A stretch of 64,000 nucleotides of DNA from Bradyrhizobium sp. LTSP849 (GTDB lineage Bacteria; Pseudomonadota; Alphaproteobacteria; Rhizobiales; Xanthobacteraceae): positions 310,001-374,000 of the forward strand of contig NZ_JYMR01000052.1 in NCBI RefSeq assembly GCF_000938255.1, read 5' to 3'. This document shows, one piece after another, positions 8,010 to 16,222 of this stretch. Under the pieces are notes generated by a model, which worked only from the letters and a program-made list of their open reading frames with translations, had not been told where the DNA came from and did no database searches. Positions within the stretch are counted from its first letter, which is position 1. Every line of letters starts with the position of its first letter. A program made the translations under genes and the position numbers.

Positions 8010-8390
8010 TCAGGTCTTCGCGCTGCTCAGGACCATGCGGTTGAACGACCGCACGATCGCCGAATTCATCGAGTAGTCGCGGTTGACGTCGCTGCCCTTG
8101 ATCATCTCCTGCTCGAGGCTGACGGAGTTGCCGGAATGGACGACGTCCCAACTATCTTTCTTTGCGGTCGCTCGCGTGTCGGTCTCGGTCGGGGAGAGCT
8201 GCATGTGCGTCGGCGATGTCGTCGCAAGCCTGACCGGCATTCCGTCGAGCACCTTGTTGAACGGCTCGACGTCGCGCGCCTTGAAGCCCGGCGTATTGGC
8301 GTTGGCGACGTTGGTGGCGATGGTCGACTGACGAAGCTCGAGCCAGCGCGCCTGCGACGATGCGAGTTCGAAGAGATAAAGCGGTCCCAC
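8010..8390 (-). CDS. flgB: Flagellar proximal rod protein FlgB
   Basis: FlgB is a proximal rod subunit. The GTG at 8390 gives MGPLYLFELASSQARWLELRQ, matching the usual FlgB N-terminus, with GGGA 6 nt upstream. A TTG at 8420 would add 10 residues, but the putative -10 element at 8421-8426 abuts it, so transcription would begin inside that extension. The product is 126 aa with the NVANANTPGFKARDVEPF rod motif. It is the first gene of the flgB-flgC-fliE-flgG-flgA-flgI unit. Confidence 0.92.
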   Translation of the reverse strand: MGPLYLFELASSQARWLELRQSTIATNVANANTPGFKARDVEPFNKVLDGMPVRLATTSPTHMQLSPTETDTRATAKKDSWDVVHSGNSVSLEQEMIKGSDVNRDYSMNSAIVRSFNRMVLSSAKT

Positions 8391-8420
8391 GGCAGTCCCA
8401 TTCTGGTCTGTTCGGAACAA

Positions 8421-8451
8421 CCCTAGGGCTGCAAGCTTTCCCCAGGCTGAT
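8421..8451 (-). promoter_or_regulatory. Putative promoter of the flgB-flgI unit with tandem AGC box
   Basis: On the minus strand ATCAGC-N5-AAAGC (8431-8451) shows the 11-bp repeat of the other flagellar promoters, and CTAGGG (8421-8426) follows 8 nt after AAGC. The gap from flhB stop to flgB (55-85 nt) contains little else. This site supports the GTG start of flgB at 8390. Confidence 0.5.
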
Positions 8452-8475
8452 GCAGGGGACGCCGTCCTCGGAAAT

Positions 8476-9561
8476 CTACTGAACCTTCTCAGCTCGCGGC
8501 GATTGCTTCGACTGGAGGAAGTAGATGATTTCGGCGACGGGCCGGAAGAACTCGGACGGAATGACCTGGTCGACCTGCACCGCCTCGTAGAGGGCGCGCG
8601 CGAGAGCCTTGTTCTCGATCACCGGGATCTTGTTCTGCTCGGCGACTTCGCGGATCTTCAAGGCAATCACGTCCATGCCCTTGGCCACCACGAGCGGCGC
8701 CGCGCTTTCTTCGCGGTTGTAGCGCAGCGCTATCGCGAAATGCGTCGGGTTAGCGATCACCAGCGTCGCGCGCGGCACGGAGGCGATCATCCGCTGACGA
8801 GACCGATCGCGCGCCAGCGAACGCAGTCGCGCCTTGATCAGCGGATCGCCTTCCGCCTGCTTGTGCTCGTCCTTGATCTCCTGCCTGGTCATGCGCAGTT
8901 CGCGCCGCCAGTGGAAGCGCGCCCAGGCGAGATCGATCGCAACCAGCACGATGGTCGCGATGCAGATCGCCGAGACGATCCGCATTGCGATGGTGAGAAT
9001 CATCTCCGGCAACGCCACGGGATCGGTGTACATCGCCTCGAACGCCCTCGCTTCCGACGAGCGGAGCACGAAGGCGACGACTGAGGTCACCGACACCAGC
9101 TTGAAGAGCGATTTTGCAAATTCCACGAGGCCCTGAGAACCGAAGAGCCGGCTCCACCCGCTCACTGGGGAGATTCGCGAAAGGTCTGGCATGATGCGCT
9201 GGAGCACTAGAGTGGGCGCGTTTTGCAACAGCGACGCTGCCAATCCGAACACGGCCATGGTGACGACCAGTGGCACCAGGAATCGCAATGCCTCGAGGCC
9301 CACCACAATGAGGAGGTTCTGCGCGTCCGCCGCGTTGCGGAGACGGAAGCCATCGGGATCGTCGAGAAAGCTCTTCAGGGTCGGCGTCAATTGCTGCACG
9401 CCCTGACCGATCAGGAACATCTGGATCACCATCAGCGCCGCCATCGAGGCGAAAATGGAGGCCTCCCGAGAGACCGGAATTTTGCCCTGTTCGAGCGCAT
9501 CGCGGACTTTCTTCTCGGTCGGCTCTTCTGTCTTGTTCTCCTGGTCGGATGATTCTGCCAT
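8476..9561 (-). CDS. flhB: Flagellar export switch protein FlhB
   Basis: FlhB is an inner-membrane export component that switches substrate specificity by autocleavage. The 361-aa protein starts with the typical hydrophilic MAESSDQENKTEEPTEKKVRDALEQGK, has four membrane helices, and carries the NPTH autocleavage site (VIANPTHFAIALRY) followed by the cytoplasmic domain. It lies 13 nt after fliG, closing the motA-fliM-fliN-fliG-flhB unit. Confidence 0.98.
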   Translation of the reverse strand: MAESSDQENKTEEPTEKKVRDALEQGKIPVSREASIFASMAALMVIQMFLIGQGVQQLTPTLKSFLDDPDGFRLRNAADAQNLLIVVGLEALRFLVPLVVTMAVFGLAASLLQNAPTLVLQRIMPDLSRISPVSGWSRLFGSQGLVEFAKSLFKLVSVTSVVAFVLRSSEARAFEAMYTDPVALPEMILTIAMRIVSAICIATIVLVAIDLAWARFHWRRELRMTRQEIKDEHKQAEGDPLIKARLRSLARDRSRQRMIASVPRATLVIANPTHFAIALRYNREESAAPLVVAKGMDVIALKIREVAEQNKIPVIENKALARALYEAVQVDQVIPSEFFRPVAEIIYFLQSKQSPRAEKVQ

Positions 9562-9574
9562 GCCCGTTCAGCGG

Positions 9575-10615
9575 TCAGCGGAAGACCAGCTCATCCTCCT
9601 GTTCGGGGTTGAGCTCGATTTCACCCTTCTCTGCGAGGTCGAGCGCGAGGTCGGTGATCACGCGGCGGGCTTCCAGCACGTCGCGCTGGTTCGACGGCTC
9701 GCCGATGGCCAGCTCGTGCTCGACGACGCGACGGACGCGCGAGGCGACTGAGGACAGGATCAACTCGCGGAAGTGCTTGTCGGTCCCCTTCAGGGCGATG
9801 ACGATGCGGTCGGTCGGCACCTGATCGAAGATCATGGTGCGCGCCTTCGGCGTCAAATTGATCACGTCGTCGAAGGTGAACAGCAGTTCCTTCAGTACCT
9901 CCGCCGACTTCGGCCGTTTCTCCGACAGGCTCTTCAGCATGTCCTCGATGTGGCCGCGCTCCATCTTGTTGATGATATCGGCGACACGTGCGTAGGTGTC
10001 CGCGCCGAGGTTACGGGCGAAGTTCAGCGTCAGATCTTCATGGAGCGTCTTCTCGAGGACCCTCATGGCATCGTCGACGATCGGCTTGAGGCTGAGCACG
10101 CGCCGCATCAGTTCGTTGCGCAGGCTCGATGGCAACTGGCTCATGACCTTGGCAGCGCAGGACGGCTTGACCTTGGACAGGATGAGCGCCGCGGTCTGCG
10201 GATGTTCCTTGGAGAGATAGCTCGCGAGCGAGTTTTCCGACACCGACGAGACGCGGTCCCAGACCGATCGGCTCGAATTGCCGAGCAGGTCCGACATGAT
10301 CGCCGAGACCTGGTCGGCCGGAAGCACGTCGCCAAGCACGGCCTCGAGGCCACCGAGGGTGCCGAGGATGTTGGCGCCCATCGAGAATTGCTGCGCGAAC
10401 TCCTCGACGATCCCCTCGAGCTCTTGCGCGGTGATCGGCCGCAGCTCGGCTGCGGCCTTGGTGACGATACGGATCTCCTGCGGCTCGAACTGCTGGAGCA
10501 CACTCGCAGCCGCCTGTCGGCCCATGGCCAGCAGGAGCGCCGCGACCTTTTCCGTTCCACCCAGCGTGGCAACGCCTCGCTGCTTGATGGGAGCGATGCC
10601 GACCTGTGCCGCCAT
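9575..10615 (-). CDS. fliG: Flagellar switch protein FliG
   Basis: FliG is the rotor protein that interacts with the stator to generate torque. The 346-aa product has an N-terminal domain (GTEKVAALLLAMGRQAAASVLQQF), middle domain (SYLSKEHPQTAALILSKVKP, the EHPQ motif) and a charged C-terminal torque helix (LILSSVASRVRRVVEHELAIGE). It is followed by flhB and preceded by fliN with a 2-nt gap. Confidence 0.98.
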   Translation of the reverse strand: MAAQVGIAPIKQRGVATLGGTEKVAALLLAMGRQAAASVLQQFEPQEIRIVTKAAAELRPITAQELEGIVEEFAQQFSMGANILGTLGGLEAVLGDVLPADQVSAIMSDLLGNSSRSVWDRVSSVSENSLASYLSKEHPQTAALILSKVKPSCAAKVMSQLPSSLRNELMRRVLSLKPIVDDAMRVLEKTLHEDLTLNFARNLGADTYARVADIINKMERGHIEDMLKSLSEKRPKSAEVLKELLFTFDDVINLTPKARTMIFDQVPTDRIVIALKGTDKHFRELILSSVASRVRRVVEHELAIGEPSNQRDVLEARRVITDLALDLAEKGEIELNPEQEDELVFR

Positions 10616-10617
10616 GG

Positions 10618-10992
10618 TCAGGTATCACCCTGCCCCAGCGGTCCGACAATCTCGGTCAGCGAGACGCCGAAGCGGGAATTGTCCTCTTCGACGACGACGA
10701 CCTCGCCGCGGGCGACAACGCGCCCGTTGACCACGACGTCGACGGGCTCGCCGACCCGGTGATCGAGCGGGACTACGGCGCCACGACCGAGCTTCATCAA
10801 ATTCGCCACCGGGATGGTCGCCGAGCCCAACACCACCTGCATGGTGACGGGGATGCGCAGGATGGCATCGACATTGGCGAACTTGCCGGTCTCCTCCGCG
10901 GTGCGCGCGGCAATCTCCGCCAGCCGCTCCAGCGGAGACGTATCGGTATCTCCCGATGCAGATGCAGATTCATAGTCGAAGGATTGCGCCAT
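10618..10992 (-). CDS. fliN: Flagellar switch protein FliN
   Basis: FliN forms the bottom of the C-ring. The 124-aa protein has an acidic variable N-terminus and the SpoA domain (about 45-120: VDAILRIPVTMQVVLGSATI, LMKLGRGAVVPLDHRVGEPVDVVVNGRVVARGEVVVVEE). It lies between the small membrane protein gene and fliG, 2 nt before fliG. Confidence 0.97.
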   Translation of the reverse strand: MAQSFDYESASASGDTDTSPLERLAEIAARTAEETGKFANVDAILRIPVTMQVVLGSATIPVANLMKLGRGAVVPLDHRVGEPVDVVVNGRVVARGEVVVVEEDNSRFGVSLTEIVGPLGQGDT

Positions 10993-11067
10993 TTGGTATC
11001 GCCTCTTGGTATTTCCGCTCCCGGAGCGCCGCGACGTTCCGATGGTAAATTTCTGTCCGTCCCGATT

Positions 11068-11382
11068 CTAATGCTTGTTCGCGTCGGCACCGTTCGCGGT
11101 CGCGGCCGGAGCGAGCCCGCTTCGCGCATCGAGCGCCGCGATCGCCTCGTGGGCCTGATCGATCTTCGTGCTCAGCACGTTGGCGAGCCGACCGAGATTC
11201 GCAGTGGAGTCGTGCGCCGCAGTGATGACCGTATCGAAGGCGCCTGCCGTCTCGTGGACGATGGTCGAGAATTCGCCCTGGTAGCTGCGCAGCCGCGCCA
11301 GCTCGCGGTGCATCTTGGTCACCCGTATGCTGGTGAAGCCGAGTGCGATCAACAGCACGGCATCAACGAGATAGGATATCAT
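11068..11382 (-). CDS. Small membrane protein of the C-ring operon (DUF6468-like)
   Basis: I read a 104-aa protein from the ATG at 11382 (MISYLVDAVLLIALGFTSIRV). The start overlaps the 3' end of fliM by 20 nt, so it is probably translationally coupled. It has one N-terminal membrane helix (about residues 5-20) followed by a cytoplasmic amphipathic, coiled-coil-like stretch (HRELARLRSYQGEFSTIVHE and ANVLSTKIDQAHEAI). It is always between fliM and fliN here. The DUF6468 label is from memory of alphaproteobacterial flagellar operons and is unverified. A role in C-ring or stator function is inference from position. Confidence 0.75.
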   Translation of the reverse strand: MISYLVDAVLLIALGFTSIRVTKMHRELARLRSYQGEFSTIVHETAGAFDTVITAAHDSTANLGRLANVLSTKIDQAHEAIAALDARSGLAPAATANGADANKH

Positions 11383-12304
11383 CGACGAACTCCCGCTTCT
11401 GATCGACGGGATCTGCCACCTGCATGGCGTAATAGCCATCAAGCTGGCCGATCTGGCACCAGAACAGCACCTGGTTGTTGCTTTCGAGCCGCGCCAGCGT
11501 ACGCGGCGTCGCCTCGAGCTCGAGAACCTGCCCGACATGGAACTTCACGACGTCGCCGAGCGACACCATCTTCTCGTCGAGCACGGCGCTCAACGTCACC
11601 TCGGTCCGGTGAACCTCGCTCTCCATCTGCTCGCGCCAGCGCGGATCGGCCGCACGGCCGTCGCTGACGACGACGGTCGCGAGCTTCTGCCGCAGCGGAT
11701 TGAGCGCGGAGTGCGGAATGATCAGGAACATCTGGCCGCCGCGGTAGAGCGCCTGCAACATGATGTTGGCACAGATCGACATGTTGCCGCTCCGGCCGAT
11801 CGCCAGCGAGGCCATCGCGGTCTCGACCCGCTCCACGCGAAAGGTCACGTTGGAGGTGCCGGCAAACGCGGATTGCAGCGCCTTGGCGAAACGCTCGAAC
11901 AGCGCCTGGACCAGGCGGATTTCGATGTTCGAGAAGGAGCGTTCGACGTCCATCGGCGGCTCGGCGCCGTCCGAACCGAACATCGCCTCGACCATCGTGA
12001 AGACGAAATCGCGGTCCAGAACCATCAGGATCCTGGAGTCCCACTGCTCGGCGTAGAGCACGGCCGCGACCGCATTGGCTTCGTAGTCCTTGATGATGTC
12101 GCCGACGCGCCCGTTGGTGATGCCGTTGACGGAGAAGTAGCAAGGCGTACCCGCCATCGGCTGGAGGCTGTCGATGCACGACGCCGCCATGCGATCGAAG
12201 ATCACATTGAGCATCGGCATACGCTCGATCGAGATGCCGGCCGCATCCAGCAGGTAGTTCGGCAGCTGCTTCCGCTGATCGACGTCGAGGTCTTCCATCA
12301 TCAT
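11363..12304 (-). CDS. fliM: Flagellar switch protein FliM
   Basis: FliM links FliG to FliN and receives CheY. The 313-aa product has the FliM middle domain (SFSNIEIRLVQALFERFAKALQSAF, MFLIIPHSALNPLRQKL) and a C-terminal SpoA domain (DEKMVSLGDVVKFHVGQVLELE). The N-terminus is shorter than in enteric FliM and I see no clear CheY-binding EIDAL peptide. It overlaps motA by 4 nt (ATGA). The start is one of three consecutive ATGs. Confidence 0.93.
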   Translation of the reverse strand: MMMEDLDVDQRKQLPNYLLDAAGISIERMPMLNVIFDRMAASCIDSLQPMAGTPCYFSVNGITNGRVGDIIKDYEANAVAAVLYAEQWDSRILMVLDRDFVFTMVEAMFGSDGAEPPMDVERSFSNIEIRLVQALFERFAKALQSAFAGTSNVTFRVERVETAMASLAIGRSGNMSICANIMLQALYRGGQMFLIIPHSALNPLRQKLATVVVSDGRAADPRWREQMESEVHRTEVTLSAVLDEKMVSLGDVVKFHVGQVLELEATPRTLARLESNNQVLFWCQIGQLDGYYAMQVADPVDQKREFVDDILSR

Positions 12305-13197
12305 GCGCGTGCAGCCTTCGGTTCGGCCTCAGTCACGACAGCCTTCGGCCCGGCAATCGTTTCGTTCTCGACGACGTCGATCGACGGCCGCTCGGTGCTG
12401 GCAATCATCTTGCGGCCGTGCTCGACGGCGATCTGCGGCATGGCGCCGTTCATGAAGGCAAGCAGCGTCTGCTTGACGATGATGTAGGGCCGGCAGCGCT
12501 TCTCGCGCGTCATCTTGACCTTCATCGCGAAGGGGGAAATTATGCCGTAGGACAGGAAGATGCCGGCGAAGGTGCCAACCAGCGCCGCGCCGATGAAGCC
12601 GCCCAGGAGCTTCGGCGACTGGTCGAGCGCACCCATGGCCTTGATGACGCCAAGCACCGCGGCGACAATCCCAAGCGCCGGCAGCGCCTCCGACACCACC
12701 ACGAGCGCATGATAGGGCGACAGCTTGCTCTTCACGATGGTGTGGATTTCCTCGTCCATCAGCGCCTCGATCTCGTGCGTGCGCGCATTCCCCATGATGA
12801 TGAGGCGGACATAGTCGCAGATAAACTGGAGCAGCGATGCATCCCCGAGCACACTCGGGAACGCCTTGAATATCTCGGAGGACTGGGGGTCGTCGATATG
12901 CGCTTCCACCTCGTTGCGGCCCTTGCCCCGCAGCTCGCGCATCAGGGAATGCAGCGCGCCGAGCAGATCGAGGTAATAGCGCTCACCGGGCACCGCGCCG
13001 GTGACGGCCTGCATGCACGCAAGCCCGGTATCCACGACCACCTTCCATGGATTGGCCATGATGAAGGTGCCGGCCGCGGTGCCCATGATGATTACGAACT
13101 CCCACGGCTGCATCAGCACGCCCAGATGCCCGCCCATGGCGGCAAAACCGCCAAGCAGCGCCGCTACCGTGATGACGATCCCCACGAAACTGCCCAA
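12301..13197 (-). CDS. motA: Flagellar stator protein MotA
   Basis: MotA is the proton-channel stator subunit. The 298-aa product has four membrane helices: VGIVITVAALLGGF, PWEFVIIMGTAAGTFI, PALGIVAAVLGVIKAMG and GGFIGAALVGTFAGIF, with a large cytoplasmic loop. The TTG at 13197 has GGAG 7 nt upstream; a GTG at 13185 would give MGIVITVAALLGGF, closer to homologues, and is a good alternative. It is the first gene of the leftward series. motB is absent from the window. Confidence 0.95.
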   Translation of the reverse strand: MGSFVGIVITVAALLGGFAAMGGHLGVLMQPWEFVIIMGTAAGTFIMANPWKVVVDTGLACMQAVTGAVPGERYYLDLLGALHSLMRELRGKGRNEVEAHIDDPQSSEIFKAFPSVLGDASLLQFICDYVRLIIMGNARTHEIEALMDEEIHTIVKSKLSPYHALVVVSEALPALGIVAAVLGVIKAMGALDQSPKLLGGFIGAALVGTFAGIFLSYGIISPFAMKVKMTREKRCRPYIIVKQTLLAFMNGAMPQIAVEHGRKMIASTERPSIDVVENETIAGPKAVVTEAEPKAARA

Positions 13198-13229
13198 CGC
13201 GCCGCTCCATCACCGATCCCATCGGGAAT

Positions 13230-13260
13230 ATCTAGCCGGCGACGCTTGCGCGAGGCTGGC
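13230..13260 (-). promoter_or_regulatory. Putative motA promoter with tandem AGC/AAGC box
   Basis: On the minus strand CAGC-CTCGCG-CAAGC (13240-13260) carries two half-sites with an 11-bp period, then CTAGAT (13230-13235) 8 nt downstream as -10. It forms an inverted pair with the box at 13270-13290, so the two divergent flagellar units each have one oriented copy. Together they look like a hairpin (16-bp arms, one mismatch), but orientation relative to the genes fits paired operators better. Confidence 0.5.
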
Positions 13261-13269
13261 TTCGGCGTC

Positions 13270-13301
13270 GCCAGCCCCGCGCAAGCAATTGGCGGCAGCT
13301 T
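13270..13301 (+). promoter_or_regulatory. Putative promoter of the DUF1217-flgF unit
   Basis: CAGC-CCCGCG-CAAGC on the plus strand (13270-13290) repeats the motif of the motA promoter in the opposite direction. The -10 (CAGCTT, 13296-13301) is weak. It lies about 40 nt upstream of the start codon at 13340. Confidence 0.4.
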
Positions 13302-13339
13302 GGGACGATGTCGCAACGGCGGCCAGAGGGGCGCGTGCC

Positions 13340-14128
13340 ATGCTATCCACCATCGCGGACTACACCAGACTGACCAAGGACATGGGCAAGTCGATGACGC
13401 AGGTGGCGCAGGAGCCGGACGTCAGCCGCGACACCGACTACTTCCTGAGCCATATCGGCAACGTGAAGACGATCGACGACTTCCTGGGTGACTATCGGCT
13501 CTACTCCTACGCAATGAAGGCCTATGGCCTCAGCGACATGACTTATGCCAAGGCGTTCATGCGGAAGGTGCTGACCGAGGGCGTCACGGACAAGGACGCC
13601 TTCGCCAACAAGCTGAGCGACACCCGCTACCGGGACTTCGCCACGGCCTTCAATTTCGCCGCCAACGGCGCCAACGCGACCCAGACCACCGCAGCCACGA
13701 CCGGCACGGCCACCCAATATGTCACGCAGACGATGGAGCAGAACGCGGGCGACCAGAACGAGGGCCTGCGGCTCGCACTCTATTTCACGCGCAAGGCCTC
13801 CTCGATCACGAGCCCCTACCAGATCCTCGCCGACAAGGCCCTGACCCAGGTGGTCCAGACCGCAATGGGCTGGTCGGCGACGATCAGCTCGTCCGACATC
13901 GACGCCCAGGCCAAGATGATCACGGACAAGATCGATCTCACCGATTTCCAGGACCCGACCAAGGTCACCAAATTCGTGCAGCGCTTCGCGGCGATGTGGG
14001 ACGCGACCCAGACCCAGAGCGACACTTCGACCAACCCGGCGCTGGTCCTGATCGGCGGCGCCTCGGCGTCGGTCGGCCTGGATACCGACATGCTCACGAC
14101 ACTTCAGAACATCCGGTTCAACAGGTAA
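13340..14128 (+). CDS. DUF1217-type flagellar protein
   Basis: The 262-aa protein starts MLSTIADYTRLTKDM (ATG 13340, GAGGGGCG upstream). It has no signal peptide or membrane helix and consists of alanine-rich helices in a repeat-like pattern (YFLSHIGNVKTIDDFLGDYR, YAMKAYGLSDMTYAKAFMRKVL, and a second similar unit after residue 130). This matches the DUF1217 family found beside flgF in rhizobial flagellar clusters. Its exact role is unknown; position suggests a secreted or structural flagellar component. It stops 3 nt before flgF. Confidence 0.85.
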   Translation: MLSTIADYTRLTKDMGKSMTQVAQEPDVSRDTDYFLSHIGNVKTIDDFLGDYRLYSYAMKAYGLSDMTYAKAFMRKVLTEGVTDKDAFANKLSDTRYRDFATAFNFAANGANATQTTAATTGTATQYVTQTMEQNAGDQNEGLRLALYFTRKASSITSPYQILADKALTQVVQTAMGWSATISSSDIDAQAKMITDKIDLTDFQDPTKVTKFVQRFAAMWDATQTQSDTSTNPALVLIGGASASVGLDTDMLTTLQNIRFNR

Positions 14129-14131
14129 GTC

Positions 14132-14860
14132 ATGCAATCCGCTCTCTATGTGGGACTATCGGCGCAGGTCGCCCTCGAAAAGCGTCTCCAGACGATCGCC
14201 AACAACGTCGCCAACGTCAACACGTCCGGCTTTCGCACCGACGTGGTGAAGTTCGAGACCGTGCTGTCCAAGGCCGGCGCGAACCCGGTCGCGTTTTCCT
14301 CGCCCGGCGACAACATCATTTCGCGCGAGCCCGGCAATATCACCGAGAGCGGCAACCCGCTCGACGTCGCCGTGGTCGGACAGGGCTTTATTGCCTTCGC
14401 CGGCCCGAATGGCACGGTCTATACCCGCGACGGCCGCCTCCAGATCGCCGCCAACGGCGACCTTCAGACGGTGTCGGGTTTCCCCGTCATCGATTCCGGT
14501 GGCGCGCAGATCACGCTCGACCCGAACGGCGGACCGGTCTCGATCTCGCGCAGCGGCGCGATCACCCAGGACAACAACGAGATCGGCACCATCGGCCTGT
14601 TCAACATTCCCGCTGACGCCAATCTCGACCGCTACGGCAATTCCGGCGTCACGCCCGACCGGCCTGCGACCGCCATCGCCGATTTCACCCGGGACGGCTT
14701 CAAGCAAGGCTATGTCGAGGGCTCCAGCGCCAATCCGATGATGGAATTGACGAAGCTGATGTCGGCCTCGCGCGCCTTCGACGGCACCAATTCGCTGATC
14801 GAGGGCACCGAGAGCGAGCTCAACAACGCAATCCGGACGCTGGGCGATCCCAGCAAGTAG
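14132..14860 (+). CDS. flgF: Flagellar proximal rod protein FlgF
   Basis: FlgF is a rod subunit. The 242-aa product has N-terminal LEKRLQTIANNVANVNTSGF, central VAVVGQGFIAFAGPNGTVYTRDG and C-terminal VEGSSANPMMELTKLMSASRAFD. It is the second gene of the rightward unit, between the DUF1217 gene and fliI. Confidence 0.97.
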   Translation: MQSALYVGLSAQVALEKRLQTIANNVANVNTSGFRTDVVKFETVLSKAGANPVAFSSPGDNIISREPGNITESGNPLDVAVVGQGFIAFAGPNGTVYTRDGRLQIAANGDLQTVSGFPVIDSGGAQITLDPNGGPVSISRSGAITQDNNEIGTIGLFNIPADANLDRYGNSGVTPDRPATAIADFTRDGFKQGYVEGSSANPMMELTKLMSASRAFDGTNSLIEGTESELNNAIRTLGDPSK

Positions 14861-14896
14861 ACTGCGCGTCGCGCGTAATTTGGGTGGACGGTTTCC

Positions 14897-16222
14897 TTGA
14901 ACGCTCTTCGGCAACTTGAGTGGGCGCTGCTGGAGCTCCAGCAGAGCACGCCGCTTGCAAGCGTCAGTGGCGCGATCTCCGAGATCGCGCCGACGCATTT
15001 CCGCGTCTCCGGCCTGTCGCGCTTCGTCAGGCTCGGCGAGCTGATCGGCGTCAATTCGGGCGGCAAGCCCCAGATCGGCGAGGTGATCCGGATCGACAGC
15101 GAGGGCATCGTCGCAAAGCCGTTCGACCGGCAATTCGCCGGCGGCCTCGGTTCGGTCGCCTACCGGATGCCGCCCCTGTCGTTCGCGCCGGATCCAAGCT
15201 GGAAGGGCCGCGTCATCAATGCGCTCGGCGCGCCGCTGGACGGAAAGGGCCCGCTCACCCCGGGATCGCGGCCCGTTTCCGCGGAGACCGAGGCGCCGCC
15301 GGCGATGAAGCGGGCGCGCGTCCACAAGCCGCTGCGCACCGGCGTCCGCGTCATCGATCTGTTCGCGCCGATCTGCGCCGGCCAGCGCGTCGGCATCTTC
15401 GCCGGCTCCGGCGTCGGCAAATCGACGCTGCTGGCGATGCTCGCCCGCAGCCAGGGTTTCGACACCGTCGTGCTGGCGCTCGTCGGCGAGCGCGGCCGCG
15501 AGGTGCGCGAGTTCATCGAGGACGTGCTCGGCAACGACCGCCACCGCTCCGTCACCATCGTATCGACCGGAGATGAAAGTCCGATGATGCGGCGGCTGGC
15601 GCCGAAGACGGCCATGGCCGTCGCCGAATATTTTCGCGACCGGGGCGAATCGGTCCTGCTCGTGGTCGATTCGATCACCCGCTTCGCCCATGCCGCCCGC
15701 GAGGTCGCGCTTGCCGCCGGCGAGCCCGCGGTCGCGCGCGGCTATGCGCCAACGGTCTTCACCGACCTGCCGCGCCTCCTGGAGCGTGCCGGGCCCGGCG
15801 AGGAGGGATCCGGAACGATTACCGGAATCTTTTCCGTGCTGGTCGATGGCGACGACCACAACGAGCCGATCGCCGACACCATCCGCAGCACACTCGATGG
15901 GCACATCGTGCTGAGCCGGCACATCGCCGACCAGGCACGCTATCCCGCCGTAGACGTGCTGGCCTCGGTCTCCCGCCTCGCCCATAACGTCTGGGACCCC
16001 GAAGAGCGCGAACTGGTGAGCAAATTGCGCACCCTGATCGCCAAATATGAGGACACGCGCGACCTTCGCCTGATGGGCGGTTATCAGTCGGGGCGTGATT
16101 CGGGCCTCGACCAGGCGGTCGACATGGTCCCGAGAATCTACAACGCAATGCGACAAGACGCCTCAGCCTCGCCGAGCGCCGATCCGTTCCGCGAGCTGAG
16201 AGACATGCTCAAGGGCGACTAG
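14897..16222 (+). CDS. fliI: Flagellar export ATPase FliI
   Basis: FliI is the cytoplasmic ATPase that promotes flagellar protein export. The 441-aa product has a beta-barrel N-domain, Walker A AGSGVGKST (about residues 169-177), Walker B LLVVDS, GERGREVREF, and the F1-like PTVFTDLPRLLERAGPG. The start is a TTG (14897), with no nearby in-frame ATG; GGACGG precedes it. fliH and fliJ are not adjacent. The next gene lies 850 bp away. Confidence 0.97.
   Translation: MNALRQLEWALLELQQSTPLASVSGAISEIAPTHFRVSGLSRFVRLGELIGVNSGGKPQIGEVIRIDSEGIVAKPFDRQFAGGLGSVAYRMPPLSFAPDPSWKGRVINALGAPLDGKGPLTPGSRPVSAETEAPPAMKRARVHKPLRTGVRVIDLFAPICAGQRVGIFAGSGVGKSTLLAMLARSQGFDTVVLALVGERGREVREFIEDVLGNDRHRSVTIVSTGDESPMMRRLAPKTAMAVAEYFRDRGESVLLVVDSITRFAHAAREVALAAGEPAVARGYAPTVFTDLPRLLERAGPGEEGSGTITGIFSVLVDGDDHNEPIADTIRSTLDGHIVLSRHIADQARYPAVDVLASVSRLAHNVWDPEERELVSKLRTLIAKYEDTRDLRLMGGYQSGRDSGLDQAVDMVPRIYNAMRQDASASPSADPFRELRDMLKGD

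Noticed and set aside
13245..13285. 16-bp hairpin between motA and DUF1217 gene taken as a terminator
   Set aside because: The genes are divergent; the arms are two oppositely oriented copies of the flagellar promoter box.
14156..16156. Long open frame of 666 codons antisense to flgF/fliI
   Set aside because: It is antisense to fliI and flgF, which have clear motifs. Long shadow frames are expected at this G+C.
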